NCBI GenBank assembly: GCA_024516035.1
Contig: CM044960.1
Coordinates: 16,339,880-16,403,879, forward strand
Source of the DNA: Bactericera cockerelli
Lineage: Eukaryota > Arthropoda > Insecta > Hemiptera > Triozidae
DNA: 64,000 nt
Direction of reading: 5' to 3'
Position 1 is the stretch's first letter, and every line of letters begins with the position of its first letter. The position numbers and the translations under genes are program-made. Of the stretch, positions 23,801 through 36,700 are shown one piece after another. The notes under the pieces were generated by a model, which saw only the letters and a program-made list of their open reading frames with translations, had not been told where the DNA came from and did not search any database.

Positions 23801-25673
23801 AAGTGGACATATATAAGTTTTTATTTATCATTTATTTATTTACATGTTTATTTTTTTATATACAAAACAATAAACAATAATTAATAACAAGGAAAAAAAA
23901 AACTTAAAAATATATTTATACAAAATAAAATACCTATAGAACAACATTATTTAAATTTATATTTAAAATTGTCTTGTAATCCGGGGCAAAGTTAATGCCT
24001 TTGGCATTTTCTGCCGCTTAACCCCGGATACAAAATTTGTTTCAGTTTTTGTTTATTTTCAAGTACCTTATTCATGTCCACTTCAATGGTTTTCTTTCGC
24101 TGAAAAACACTGTTTACTCTTTTTTCAGTCCAGATTCCAAAACCATGTCTTCTCATTATAAATCCAATTCGCAACCCATGTTGGTACTAGCTACACCACA
24201 TCTTAACGAGTTGAAATTATATAATATTGATATGAACCTACGTCTTATATTATTTTTTATTTTCGCTTTATCTTTCTTGCGTTTAATTTTACAAGTCATT
24301 AAGAAGTAACAGTGACCGTATGGTGTAGCGCACGAATCTTGCTTCCGGAAATGTCCCTTGAGTTCTGCGTTACCCACTAAAAGTCCAATACATTACATAA
24401 CACAAAAAACACACACATATATTATATCTATTAGGTCAGCACCTTCTTAGAATTACAATTATTCAATACTAATGCGGGTACAGTCTATTATTTTGAGATT
24501 TTCCTGTGTGTAATTCGAGTGAGCTGCAGTGGCAGTGACGCTCTTATAGCTCAACAGATAGATCTCTTTGTTCAAAAATGATTCATTCAGAATCGTATTT
24601 CTTGTTCTTGTTCCTTCTATTTTCATCTCATGTGGTTTGAGTTGTTATAGTTGCTACATACAGTGGTGGTGATGGTAAGAGTAGGTACTATTAGTACTAG
24701 GATAGTTATTATTGTTGTTAGTATACTTGTAATTTTTGTTCGTGTTATTCCTGTTTTTGTTGTTGTAGTCATGATCCTGACGATGAGATCACTACTGACA
24801 TTTTACCCTGGGTTCGCCATGCACGATTAGCATTACACGAAATGAAACGTGAGCGTGGCTGAGTACTGAGCACATCTCTGAAGTCATCGCGGAGCCTGGT
24901 TATGATTTCATGAGCAAGATTCAGATCGATCTAGTTTTCAGCTCATTTCTTAGATCAGAGGATATGACATTTTCTTCTCACAAAGTAATTGAATTAGACA
25001 CGAAACTTAACAGTCGGGAGAGAATTCGACAAAAGGCTATATTTCCAATGATCGAACCGTTATATTCGAAGCTTTTAAAGGAAAAACACTGAATTTTTGA
25101 TAGATAAAATATTTTTATTTTTACAAACCTTGTATCAAGTAGGTACTTTTGTAATTTCAGCAGAATGAAATCAATATAAATACAACGTTCAAAATATAAA
25201 CTTTGATGATTGGAGTTTGATGATTGGAGCCAGAGGATCCTTGAAAAAATACTTCAAACCCAAATTCAAAATACCGAAAATCACTTGCAAGATCATAGTA
25301 AAAAAGTACCTATCAAGTATTTAAAGGTCTCTTCTAGCTAAGTGTTCTTTAATTCAGTAGAAAAAACTATGATATTTATAGCTTCAAATAAAGAGGATTT
25401 ACATACCTACATGTTTTATATTTGTACTTGTTCATATATCTCCCGCCACTACGCTGTCCCACAGGTTTAAGGTGAGGTGGATCAACTCAACATTTAGAAG
25501 TCCATGTGACATGGGTTGGCTGTCGCATTACGTAACACTAGAGTTACCTACTTCCAGATGCGGGTGAGAAGGAGATTGTAATTCATGAGAATCCTCTCAT
25601 GTGGTCGAAACATAAATTTTATCTACGGATCGTAATATTTCCTGAATTGTCAGAACCGTTATCACTGAACGCA
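20886..25673. other. gene-free tract
   Basis: No frame longer than 90 codons and no recognisable repeat beyond a possible LINE 3' UTR at about 23820-23960 and a 16-base tandem doublet near 23705. A 60-codon frame at 24910-25092 (+) has no splice context. Confidence 0.45.
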
Positions 25674-25960
25674 CGAATAGCTCAGTGGTTAAGCACTCGC
25701 TTACCATGCGGAAGGTCCTGGGTTTGTACCTCAAAATTTGTATTCAAAATTGGGTTACAGTTGTTTGTAATACCTTCTGATGCGCTCGTGTTTACCCAGC
25801 ACCTAAATGGGAAGTATTGTATCACTTATCGCCCATCAGAGAGAAGGTATACTACGGGATGGGCAGGCTACAACACAAACCACAAGCGTTTCTGTTTAGC
25901 CCCTGTTTCATGACAACGAAATAAAAAAGGTTGTGAAACATTCATCTTTATAAAAAAAAC
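25674..25960 (+). repeat. tRNA-derived SINE (GAATAGCTCAGTGGTTAAGC family)
   Basis: Box A AATAGCTCAGTGGTTAAGCA and box B-like GGTCCTGGGTTTGTACC, then a body ending TTTCATGACAACGAAATAAA and AAAGGTTGTGAAAC. The same tail recurs at 52455-52545, and a related head lies inside both TIR elements (60.2 and 63.15 kb). Confidence 0.78.
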
Positions 25961-26479
25961 TCATTAATATATAAGGTTTAAGACGTTCAAGAGTTTCGTG
26001 AAGCAGCTATGTTGTGGCTTCTTTTTTCAAATATTATTAGCCTTGTTGTTTGTAATTTACCTACTCTAATTTTTGTATCGGATAGTATGTTTTTTATTAC
26101 ATTTAGAATATAGGTACGAGTGTTCTATCTACAAAATAATATCTGGAGCGAATTAGTTCATTTGCTTTATTATTGACTTACAAAATATCATGTGCTCGTT
26201 CTTTGTTTCTTCTCTTGAACTTTGACTTGATGTATTCTTCAGAGTCAGACTTCCCCATTGAAGTAGGTAAATACCATACCAAATTTACTGATTTGTCCTT
26301 GAAATTTCAATTCGTGATGTTTGAAACGATGAAATTTCTGTCAAAGATGATTACTGTTTAAAAAAGTCGTTTCATGCTCTAAATTTATTTCGAAGATCAT
26401 TTTTATTGGAATGTCAGTCAATAATAACCTAAACAATGTTTCTATTATTAATACTCATAACTCTCAAAAGTCATAACAG

Positions 26480-26640
26480 ACCGACCTCAGTAGCTCGATG
26501 AATAGGTAAGTTAGCGGATTCATAACCAGGAGGTCGGTGGTTCTGGTTAAAATCCCAAGTTGGGCAAAAATTAGGAAAGCTAGTTTGAGTAATTGTAATA
26601 TCACGATTGTGATTAGGACAAATAGATATATTATGAAAAC
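26480..26640 (+). repeat. tRNA-derived SINE (ACCGACCTCAGTAGC family)
   Basis: ACCGACCTCAGTAGCTCGAT, GAGGTCGGTGGTTCTGG and the tail TAATATCACGATTGTGATTA. A 52-base segment also found at 13.48 kb follows at 26647. Confidence 0.8.
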
Positions 26641-26646
26641 TAACTA

Positions 26647-26705
26647 TCCACTACAAATCAAACACCTCGGCCGAGGTGTGAAGAACGCCTATACAAAGAA
26701 AGAGA
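26647..26705. repeat. dispersed ~52-bp repeat with CTCGGCCGAG palindrome
   Basis: Second copy of the 13477 segment, differing at one or two bases. Flanks are unrelated. Confidence 0.75.
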
Positions 26706-27891
26706 CATTCATTTACTACTCTCAGGCTTACTGAAAGTCGGAAACCTCAATTATGATCTGCCAATTATAGGCTTTGTGAGTGCATGAACACTCTTGGGTC
26801 GATTAAGGCAAACAGAAATTACATTTTCCTCTCCTCCGCTCCGGTTACTCGAAATGATCCAGTTTCTCGTTTCTTCACTCGGTTCTTGACTCATAAACAA
26901 CACGATTAATTATTTCCATCACGATTTTTCACGAACAAAGTGATCCTTAAATACTTCGATCTGATTCCAAGTCTTGCGACCTCAACCAGTCTCTCGGATC
27001 AGAAAGAGGACTAAACGCATTTGTGTTCATGACTCTCGGTGCTTGGTTCAATATTTCATTCTAGTTCTTAATGTTGAGGCCTTTACCGATTGAGTGGGTT
27101 CTGGTTCTGCTCCGATTAGCTTTCAAAGATTGAACATTCGACTTCAAAACATTCAAACAGTTGTAAACTACTATTTTTTCGTTCGTTGCTCAGTTGCCAA
27201 ATAATTTTATCAGACACAGCTTATTCGTGAAGTTTTCCCACGTTAGTCAACGAGGTGTTCTTGGACGCGATCCGATTTACTCCTTGATTTTTCTTGTGGT
27301 TCCCTCAAATCTAAATTCATGTCGTCAAGAACACTAAGAGTTGATAACACCATTTGTGAAATAGTGCGTTATTCTGTTGAAATAGAGCGAAACTTAAGCA
27401 ATCCCTTCCTGTATCGACAATACGGCGCATTTGATGGTGTCTCCATAACTTGATATGAAATCAAATTACATATTTCTAAATGTATATACCAAACAAGCAT
27501 AGGAATCATTGCGCTTTTTTAACAAATGGACATACCGCGCGCACTGTACTTTGTGTCTTTTACTTTTGCACAAGGTTGCCGTATAATAATCTACTGACGT
27601 TACAATCGATATATTCAATAACGGTTAGTCAACGATTTATTATTTTTGTTTGTATTTTGATTTCTTGAATGGTATACACAACCTATAACATGTCATTAAC
27701 TCAGTAGTAACACTATAGTGTAACTCCTATTAATTTGCATAGTAATGGTTGTTTTTCAAATTATGCATATACCATAACCTACCTATTTTTTTCCACATCC
27801 CGGGCGCTTTGCACCAAGAACATTCGATATGAAAAGCAAAGTCATACTACATGGGAAAGTAATACAGAACTATACATTATTATTACAACGG

Positions 27892-28215
27892 TGTCGCGCT
27901 TTGGGCGAGGCCGAAGCAAAATCTTTCGCAGCAGGTGTTGAGGGGAATTGAAACGCTATTGACATTGACTATAGAAGTACTACAAATTCAGTCTAGACTC
28001 GGTTGGTGTAGGCATTCGTCGGGTATGTCAGTGTCAGTGGTCTGGTGACTTCTTATATTATGGGCCGTCGCCGCTTTCGGCGAGGCTGGCGAAGCAAAAC
28101 CTTTGCAAGGCAGTGTGTAGTGGATTCGAAAACCGTTATGCATCTAGCTATAAGACAAGTCTACAAATTGTCTGATTAGGTTTGGTGTAGTATGATCTCT
28201 GTCGTGTGACTTGAC
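27892..28215. repeat. tandem duplication, ~174-bp unit, GC-richer than surroundings
   Basis: Unit 1 has GCGCTTTGGGCGAGGCCGAA and CTCGGTTGGTGTAG. Unit 2 has CCGCTTTCGGCGAGGCTGGC and AGGTTTGGTGTAG. About 3.5 kb upstream of the tsl start; function unknown. Confidence 0.65.
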
Positions 28216-31200
28216 ATTATTTAGTGGTGTTATTAAATTGTGTCTTTTTAGGCCTTCAAACTTGGAATCATTTGGCAGCCGTTCGATTGGTTTTCGACCA
28301 GATTAGTTTCCACCTGATCTTGATGAGGTCAAGTTGTCTCCTTTAGTAATTTCCATCATTCTAGCACTTTGGCTACTTATAACATTTAACTTCTACCGAA
28401 ATTCATGTCCCAATTTTATGTCCTCATTATCTAACTTCTTAATGACACCACAAGACGTGATAAATAAATTTGAAACTCGACAATTTTTGAAATTTTATGG
28501 AAAAACAGGGAAGGAGCGGAGTATTCAAAATAAATTGATAATGATTAATGTCAGGAATCAAACCGAAATCCAGGATGTTTGACGGTTTTTAGCATTAAAA
28601 TAGAAACATAAGAGTTATCTACTCCTTCCACAAATAATGATGGCTTAAAAGTTAGGTATCTCAATTATGGCAATTTAAAAGGCTTCTACAAAATTGTACT
28701 CAAAACGAATTATTGTGAAATGTGAGCAAATGTTCAGTGCTACCTGTTCTAAGTGATACCTAACCGAACATCATCATGATTATTAGGTAATCTCATTCTA
28801 CCGGTATTCCGTCTATTAACTATACTTTATGTGTTGTTTAGCTCCGGTGATGGCAACATTAAAGCCATTTCTAATCCTAAAATCTCCTAGTCTACGATGG
28901 CCAACAGCATTATCATAACAAGAGACGATGCACAGATTTTTACTCCCAGATTAAAAGTGACTGCTTTTACACCCAGATTAAACATCTTGAAACAGTAGTC
29001 AAGCTCAGCTCAGACAAATAAACGAGTTACACCTACCTTGTACCTTGTTACACGGTGATAAATTACCTTGAGTAAATCCATAAACACGAAGAAAAACAAA
29101 ACACATTATTATACCAAGAAACTAGAATGTCTTTATCTGACGGATTAGTATCAGAGATGCTCCTCACAACAATGTTCTCAAAATAACGAAGAATAATGAG
29201 ACAACAGAGGAAGTTGACAAAATTTCAAGTCTGGAGCCTGAAACACCAAAACCATCGAGAATTACGTGATGGCAAGAAATTTAATCCTAATACTACATAT
29301 TATCTATTATTATGTTCCATTTTTTCAAGCTGAGATTTTCTAACATAATAAGTTGTTTGAAAATTACCACATAATGTATTATTATTTTTATCAACTGTGG
29401 TGGTGCTTGGACTATAAGTATGGTTCTATAAAACCACATTAAATATAAATAATAGAATTACACTTGGAAAAAGCCATTTTTTTGGTCTTTTCATATTGGT
29501 GAGCCTCACTCGCACCCTTTCATTGTCAAACGACTTGATCTTTTTCTTCAGACACCATAGAAAACACCTCAGAAAATTTTCTTTTTGAGTCATTTATAGT
29601 ATAAAGCATTTTACATAATATAATTATGTATGTTTTTTTTTCAATTTATTTATTTGAACGAAACTAAAACATAAGTATGTGTTTCATATCTAAGACTAGG
29701 TACTACCTATACATAATAAATTAATAAATACAGTTATTATCTCTTCGGATCCCAATCAATATATCTTCAAACTTATGGAAGTACTAGTAAAAGCACTTTG
29801 TCACCGTTAAGGTTTCTTTATAATTATTATGTCCACTACCATAAAAAAGTGAAAGAATGTTTTAATGTTGGAATTTCTATATTTACGGTGTATCAGTGGT
29901 GTTAAGTATTTATATCTTGTCTACCTTTGGGCTGTGCTATATTGTAAATAGAAATAAGACGAATGGTCAGCAGTCAGAACCATGTTTGAGTATTTATTAG
30001 TTTCAAATTCATGTACTTATTTATAATATGTGAATGAACCTATTAAGAACAGTTGTCGATAGTTTCTGCAAAATTGTTGATATATTTACAAAATATTTGA
30101 CTTGTCATAAATTCTTTTATATTATGTCTCACAGTACCCAATAGAAAAAATGAAAGAAGTGTCTTTAGACTGTGGAATTCTTATTTACCTGTATCTATGT
30201 AGATCTTTAAGGTATTTATTTCTATGTCTAGTCACTAGAAATGACCGAGGCGACCAAAAATCGAACTAATATTCCGATACAAAAAATATAAACGAATCGG
30301 TCAAGGCTAATCAAACACGTTTCATATTCCATTAGGTCTTCAAATCATTGTTTCCTTCGACCATCAGAACTGTGTGAACTCGTGAACCTTATAATCAGGA
30401 TTGAACTCAGGATCATCTTCATAGTAAACGTGTATTTCAGGGGATCGACTTGGTGGCTGGTAATTTCCTAGTCCGAGTTTCTTCATTATTGTGGCTGGCA
30501 AAACTTTCACATCTTACGAACTTTCCCGTGTTTTTCAGGAGCAATCGGTTTAGGGTTTGTACTACCTCGATTAGGTAGCCTTCTGTTCATCTAAAAAGTC
30601 CACCATACTCTCGATGTCTACAGTTAGTGTTTAGATTGTCATGAAGGTGATGCGTGTGCTGGTCTTGGACTTGTACACAGCCGATGTTTATCCATCATGC
30701 GCTTTTTACTTTGCACCACCGACCATGATTTTTAACTGGTTTATAGGAATCCTAAATCAAAACTTGAGAACTTTTATGTTCGTCTGTTATACCTCTACAT
30801 AATTATTATACAATAGATTCTCCTGAATTGAAGTTTCAGTAAGCAAAAGGATGTGTTTCTGTGTTTTAGTTTAGATCCTGATTGTGTTATCAAGTGCGGG
30901 TTGCTACAGGTGGTTCTGTGTTCCAAGGTCTTTCTCCATAAGACAGTTCTTGTATGACACAGTATTCTGAGTTCAGAACTTCTTTGAAATTAAGTTATTG
31001 ATCATACCTCCTTAGCAATGTGCTCAGTATTCCGGTTTTCAATGACGTAGCAATTAGAACACCCCCATAAAATTGAAGGGTTTCACTCATATGAACGGTG
31101 CTACATATTAGCAAATTACTTGCTTGGAAACATAAATTTTCTTGAAGGTTTAGGTAAACATTATATCATTTATGTCAAAGAAGACAAATAGCTAGTTAGA

Positions 31201-31409
31201 ATCAACATTTTAAATAGTGCCCTGGAGATTTTGATAATTTGTTACGACCACTACTGATGGTAACAATCTAGGTTTGCAACTCGTGGAAACTTGAGTGAGC
31301 TTCGCAGCACCCAAAAAAACTGCAAAATTCCATAAGCGACACTACTGCGCTGTCAAGATTCCCATGAGTTTTGCGATATCTCTACGTTACGATATCTCTA
31401 CGTAAGTCT
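28216..31409. other. no coding feature recognised upstream of tsl
   Basis: AT-rich. The non-coding first exon and promoter of tsl may lie here, in the GC-richer stretch 26.8-28.2 kb, or further left. I could not place them from sequence. Confidence 0.4.
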
Positions 31410-31631
31410 GTCCCGGTAGCTCAGTGGTAAAGGCGGCACTCTGTAAATCCAAAGTTTCCAGAGGTCGTGGGTTCGAAACCTAACCGGGACATGACAAGTT
31501 ATCCTCCCATTTGGGATTTTTACCACATAATAATATGTCTTGGGCTTACTGCTGGAATAATAGGACTTATAGTCCTAATCGGGCAGTATAAATAAGGCGA
31601 TATTATTATTATTATTATTATTATTATATTA
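31410..31631 (+). repeat. tRNA-derived SINE with perfect acceptor-stem ends and (ATT)n tail
   Basis: 31410-31490 starts GTCCCGG and ends CCGGGAC, a perfect 7-base acceptor stem, with box A GGTAGCTCAGTGG and box B GGTTCGAAACC. The anticodon region (CTGTAAATCC) is tyrosine-like, but the D and variable regions do not fold cleanly, so I call it a SINE head rather than a gene. The tail GGGCAGTATAAATAAGGCGA, then (ATT)n, ends 36 bases before the tsl 5' UTR acceptor. Related tails at 61690-61770 (-) and 50350-50420 (-). Confidence 0.72.
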
Positions 31632-31678
31632 ACGCTTAAGTCAAACTTCTTTCCTATGAATCCTCAGGCCTCCCTACA

Positions 31679-31914
31679 ATGCTGAATCATGTTCCGGCCT
31701 CGCTCGCAGTGGTTCTCCTCCTGGCCTGCCTCCAGGCCGCAGACGTGATGGTTCTGGCCGCGGACATCCACGTCGGATCCGCCATCAACATCTTCAGCCG
31801 CTATGGCTACTTGAGTCTGAGCATGCGCGTGATACCCAGGAATGACTCGGACCCGAGCTGGATCATTCGGGAGCCCAGCGCGGACATCTTCAGCAACATC
31901 AGCGTCAAGCAAAG
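31679..31914 (+). CDS. tsl: tsl coding exon 1 (signal peptide and N-terminus)
   Basis: The ATG at 31679 opens a hydrophobic leader, then a segment containing [20 protein letters not shown]. The exon ends AAAG before GTGAGA, leaving two bases of a codon (phase 2). A pyrimidine-rich tract and CTCAG end at 31667, just upstream of the ATG, so the transcribed exon probably starts at 31668 with a short 5' UTR. Confidence 0.9.
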
Positions 31915-33723
31915 GTGAGAGCGTTGAGACTTCTCCTAGTCTGGCTGGGGGACGTTAAACAGGGAGAAGACCAGTGTCTCGCTAGAGGACTATAAACAGA
32001 GAACAGACTAGCCAAACCTTACAAGCCAGGCTAGCTTGCAGTTTCCTATGGGTTTAATGGCTTATAAAGAAAAGTACAAGTCCTCATGATGGTTGATCGC
32101 ACATAGAAATATATGGTTCAGGACGAGCCAACTTTGAAATAAAGTTGGCTGGAGACCATCACTCACCCCTCCAGCTGTAGCCAAGCTGGCTACAACAACA
32201 ACAGAATTCTCCTGCTGAAACTTACCATTCTAGCATTACATTTCCTTCCTTTCCTATGGAAGACTCACGAACATGGGCACAGTACAAAACATAGCCAGAG
32301 TTTGATTTGTGAAACTCAGTTTGAAACGAGACACTAGTCTGGCTGTGATGGGTTCATTATGAGGTATCCGATTCAAAAATGTCTTTCGTAGATTTTCTCA
32401 GTTGGTGCAGGATGGTGTTTAAAAATTTGATGGGTGATTGTTTAGACTGTTCAGCTCCTAAAAAAATTCAGTTTGTAATGAATTAAAAAAAATATGATTT
32501 TAATTGAGAGTATACTCAAGGAGGGTTTAACACAAGCATTCGTATCTCACGAGCTATTTTAGAAGAATTGTGACTGTGCATAATTCAGCAACGCTGGATG
32601 TCGCTTAAGTTCAGTGATCGGATGAGAACTGATTTATTCAACGAATACCATCTCCGCTAGCTTAGTTGAATTACTATTAAACATATTGTTGTTGAACACC
32701 ATTATTCGTAAAATTTGACGTTTTAAACATAACTGTGGCTCGAACCCAATCTTCTGAGTTTACTGCGTCTCGTCTGTTTGATTCTGTTTTCTGTCTGCGG
32801 AATTCGAGCAATTTTACTTGTTAACTGATCAACAGCAGCTCAACATTGTCAGATGGTTGTCTTGAATAACCATTAGGAGAAAAACTTGTAATAGTTACCC
32901 TAGGGGCTCAACCCAAACTCATGAAGACAAAGAAACCCCTTGGCCTGAGGCAAACGGAAACACATTACCGACCCATACCCTGTTATACATTAATATTATG
33001 TACGAGTATGTTGTATAGCATTGTCGTTCAGACTAGTTTAAAACGTCCATAAATTTCATTTCTTTCCTCATAATTTGCCTCACGTGGTTTCCATAGTAAT
33101 AATAGCTCGATATGGTGGCCATTTCTTTTACCTTGGCATCTACTGCTTCCGTGTGTGCCAACTTAATAATAATTTATGTGTATTCAGAACAGACATGCAT
33201 AGTTGTTACTCTCTTTGAGTTTTAAAGTTTTTTTTTTTTGATCTAGTTCATAGCTATCTTTTTCACGAGTTCCAAGACATGTTATTCTTTAGCGTTCAAC
33301 AAGCATTCAGAATAACCTATGTTTATAATGTATAACAAAAATGTATTTGTGACTTATCGTGCATCTATCTATTAATAATAATAATAATGTTTTTTCTTTG
33401 TGTTATTATGTCACAATTTTAGTGGGTAGCGCAGAATCATAGGACTTTACCAATTCAATTTTCAATATCTTGTATTATTTTTTTGCCTATGATTCAATTC
33501 AATTCAATTCAATTTCAATTCAATTCAATTCAATTCATGTTTTATTGGTGTTTTTCAATACATAATAATTGTTAAACACAAGTCAGGGAGAACATAAAAT
33601 AATACATACATAAAATAATACATACGTGGTGTGTGTGGTGTATATATATATATGTGTGATGGTGTGCGTGCGTGCGTGCGTGTGTGTGTCTGAGTGCGTG
33701 TGTGTGAGTGTGTGTGCGTGCGC

Positions 33724-33761
<38 letters not shown>

Positions 33762-36700
33762 GAGTGTGTGGGTGTGTGAGGGTGTGTGATGGGCTGGCAA
33801 AGAGGTTGTAGACAAAAATGAAAACAATGATATGGGGTTACAAAAAGAAAATTCTAAAAAAAATATCAGAATTCATCAAAATCAGCCATTAAAAAATCTT
33901 TAAGAGAGTAATAAGCTTTTGACTTCAAATGGTTTTCTACCACAATTTTGAAGTTTTTAGTAGGTAAATTTCTAATGTTTGTCGGTAGCTTGTTAAATAA
34001 CGAAATGCCATAGTAATTTGTCCCATTTCTTGCCTTATTTACACGATGTATGGCGGGGACCAGGTTTTTACTTGTCCGTGTGTTGTAGGAGTGAACGGCT
34101 GTATGGTATTCACTTAAATTTTCTCTCACATGCAGAAGGCATTGCAATATATAGATTGAAGGGAGCGTTAGGATGCCAAGGTCAATAAACAATGGCTTGG
34201 CATGTGGTTTGATAGGGAAGGATTTCACCCCACTGACAATGCGTATAGCTTTCTTTTGCAGAATGAAAAGTTGAGAAGCACTGGATGCATGTCCCCATAA
34301 TAGTACGCCATATGTTAACAATGAATGTAGAAGGCCATAATATGCATTTTTAAGGGTAGACTGGGAAACTTGCTTCTGGAGTCTACGTAGCAAGAATATA
34401 CGGCTACTCAACTTTTTCGCTAATTTATCTGCATGGGCTTGCCATCTAAGTTGCGGGTCTAAACGAAATCCAAGCAGATCTACCGAATCTGGATTTTCAA
34501 AATTTTCTAATTTACCTAAACTGAAAATTATATGCTGTGTTTTGGCTTGATTTAGATGCAATCTGTTTGTATTAAACCACACCTGTGCTTGCGCTATTGC
34601 AATATCATTTTTACGAAGGAGTTCATCTTGATTTTTGTCTTGGACATACAGAGTGGTGTCGTCAGCAAAGATAGTGACCCTCGTATACTCAGGCAAGTTT
34701 GCTGGTAAGTCGTTAATGTATATTAAGAAAATTAAAGGTCCCAAGATTGATCCGGTAGGTATTCCCGTATTTACTAAACGCGGGTCGGATACACTATCCC
34801 CGACTTTCACTATTTGCGATCTGTTCTCCAGATATGTTTTAAGTAGTTTTATACTCGAACCACTGAACTTGTAATGATGCAGTTTTTCGAGTAGAATGAC
34901 ATGGTTTAATAGTTCAAAAGCTCGAGAAAGATCGCACATAGTAGCTTTAAGGTGACATTTATTATTAAAACAGGCTGATATTGAATTTGTTAGAGAGTTC
35001 ACAGCGTCAGTTGTACAAAGATTTTTACGAAAACCAAACTGGGTAGGTGAAAACAATTTATAATAGTTGAGGAACATAACTATCTGATCAGCCATCACTC
35101 TTTCAACGACCTTGCTTAAAACAGGCAGAATGGAAATTGGCCTGTAGCTAGATGCTGAATTTTTCTCTCCTTTATTCTTATACACAGGATTAATTAGGCC
35201 ATGCTTCAAACAGTCTGGGAAAACACCTACTCTAAAACACAGATTTACAAGGTTTGCAAGCACAGGTGTAATTAAGTCAGCAATAATTAAAATTAACTCT
35301 AAATTTAGGTCCAAAAAACCCTAGCCTTCTTTTTAGTCAGTGATTTTATGACATTCTGGATTGTATCACCTGTTACTTCTAAGAAAACAAAATCTTCATC
35401 TATGTGGTCCACAACCACCTGTGAGACCAAGGTTCCGGGCTCTATACAAGAGGGCGAAATATTATTTATTAGAGATAGAGGACCATCGCAAAAATTAACA
35501 TTAAACTCGTTTGGTGTTATCGAGCTTTTTTCTGCCAAATTTTCCTTAATCTTATGGTTGTTATTTATTATTTCCCAGGCTGCTTTATTTATATTATCAG
35601 TTCTCGCCAAGCAATTATCATTTAGGGATTTTTTCAGTTTGTCCAGGGCATATCGATATTTTTGGCGTGCTTGTCTTTTTCTGCTAGCAAGATCGGGTGA
35701 CGGACAACTGCTGTGCAGTTCACTCAGTAACCGTAGATCAGAGCGTAGACGTTTAAGTTCTGGAGTAAATTTAAAAGTTTTCTTTTTATTTTGTTGCACT
35801 AATTTAGATTTTTCCGGAAAGGCAATTTTCGCCCCATCAGATAAGTTTTGTTGGAATATTTCAAACTTTTTATCGGGGGTTATGTTTGGGTCATTAGCGA
35901 AATCCCAGTTTAACCTCTGTATAATATTACGAAAGGAAATTTTTCCCGCTTCGGTAATGGGTCTCGTCTTTACTATTTTACTTGTAACGGCAGGTAAGTC
36001 TACAGGGATAGTTACTACCTGCGCCTTATGGTCAGAATAACCGGGATCTAATACATTTGCTTGGAACTCATTTTTACTAAAGTTTAAAAAAATGTTGTCT
36101 ATACAGTTATTTCCCCGGGTTGATTCAAATACTGTACGGACAAAACCAAAAGTTCCCATTAAGTTAGTTAATGATCTGTTTTCGGTGCAGTTTATATCAT
36201 TAAAATTTATATTCCAATCTCCACAAAGGCATAAATTTTTATCCGCACCGATTGTATTAAGAATATTTTCTAGGATTTCGTAGAATTGGCGAAAATTACT
36301 ATAACACGGAGATCTATAAAAGCACAAAACCAGAATGTCATAGTCAATGAGTCTCACCCCCACTACCTCACAAATAGAATCAATAGAATATCGATTAAGG
36401 GAGTCTATTATTTTATAATTCAAGTCTCTACGAAGATATATAAGGACACCTCCATAAGATATTCCTCTTATTAGAGTTGATCGAGATCGAGAGACAGCAA
36501 CACGGTAGTCGGTCATGTTACAATATTGCTCATCACCAGATACCAACCAATGTTCTGTGATGCTAATTACTGCAGGAGAAGATGAACTACTGCTTAATAA
36601 GCTCTCTAGCATATCTATTTTATTTCTGAGGGACCCAATATTCATATGGAAAATAGCCATTTTGTTTTGGTCAGAATGAGATATAATATTAGGCACTGAT

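Noticed and set aside
31410..31490. Functional tRNA-Tyr gene
   Set aside because: The acceptor stem is perfect, but D-stem and variable region do not fold and a SINE tail follows. Treated as a SINE head.
33555..33827. 90-codon Thr/His-rich frame
   Set aside because: Translation of a (TG)n microsatellite in the LINE 3' UTR.
35348..36040. 230-codon plus-strand frame
   Set aside because: Antisense shadow of the LINE endonuclease region; no motifs.
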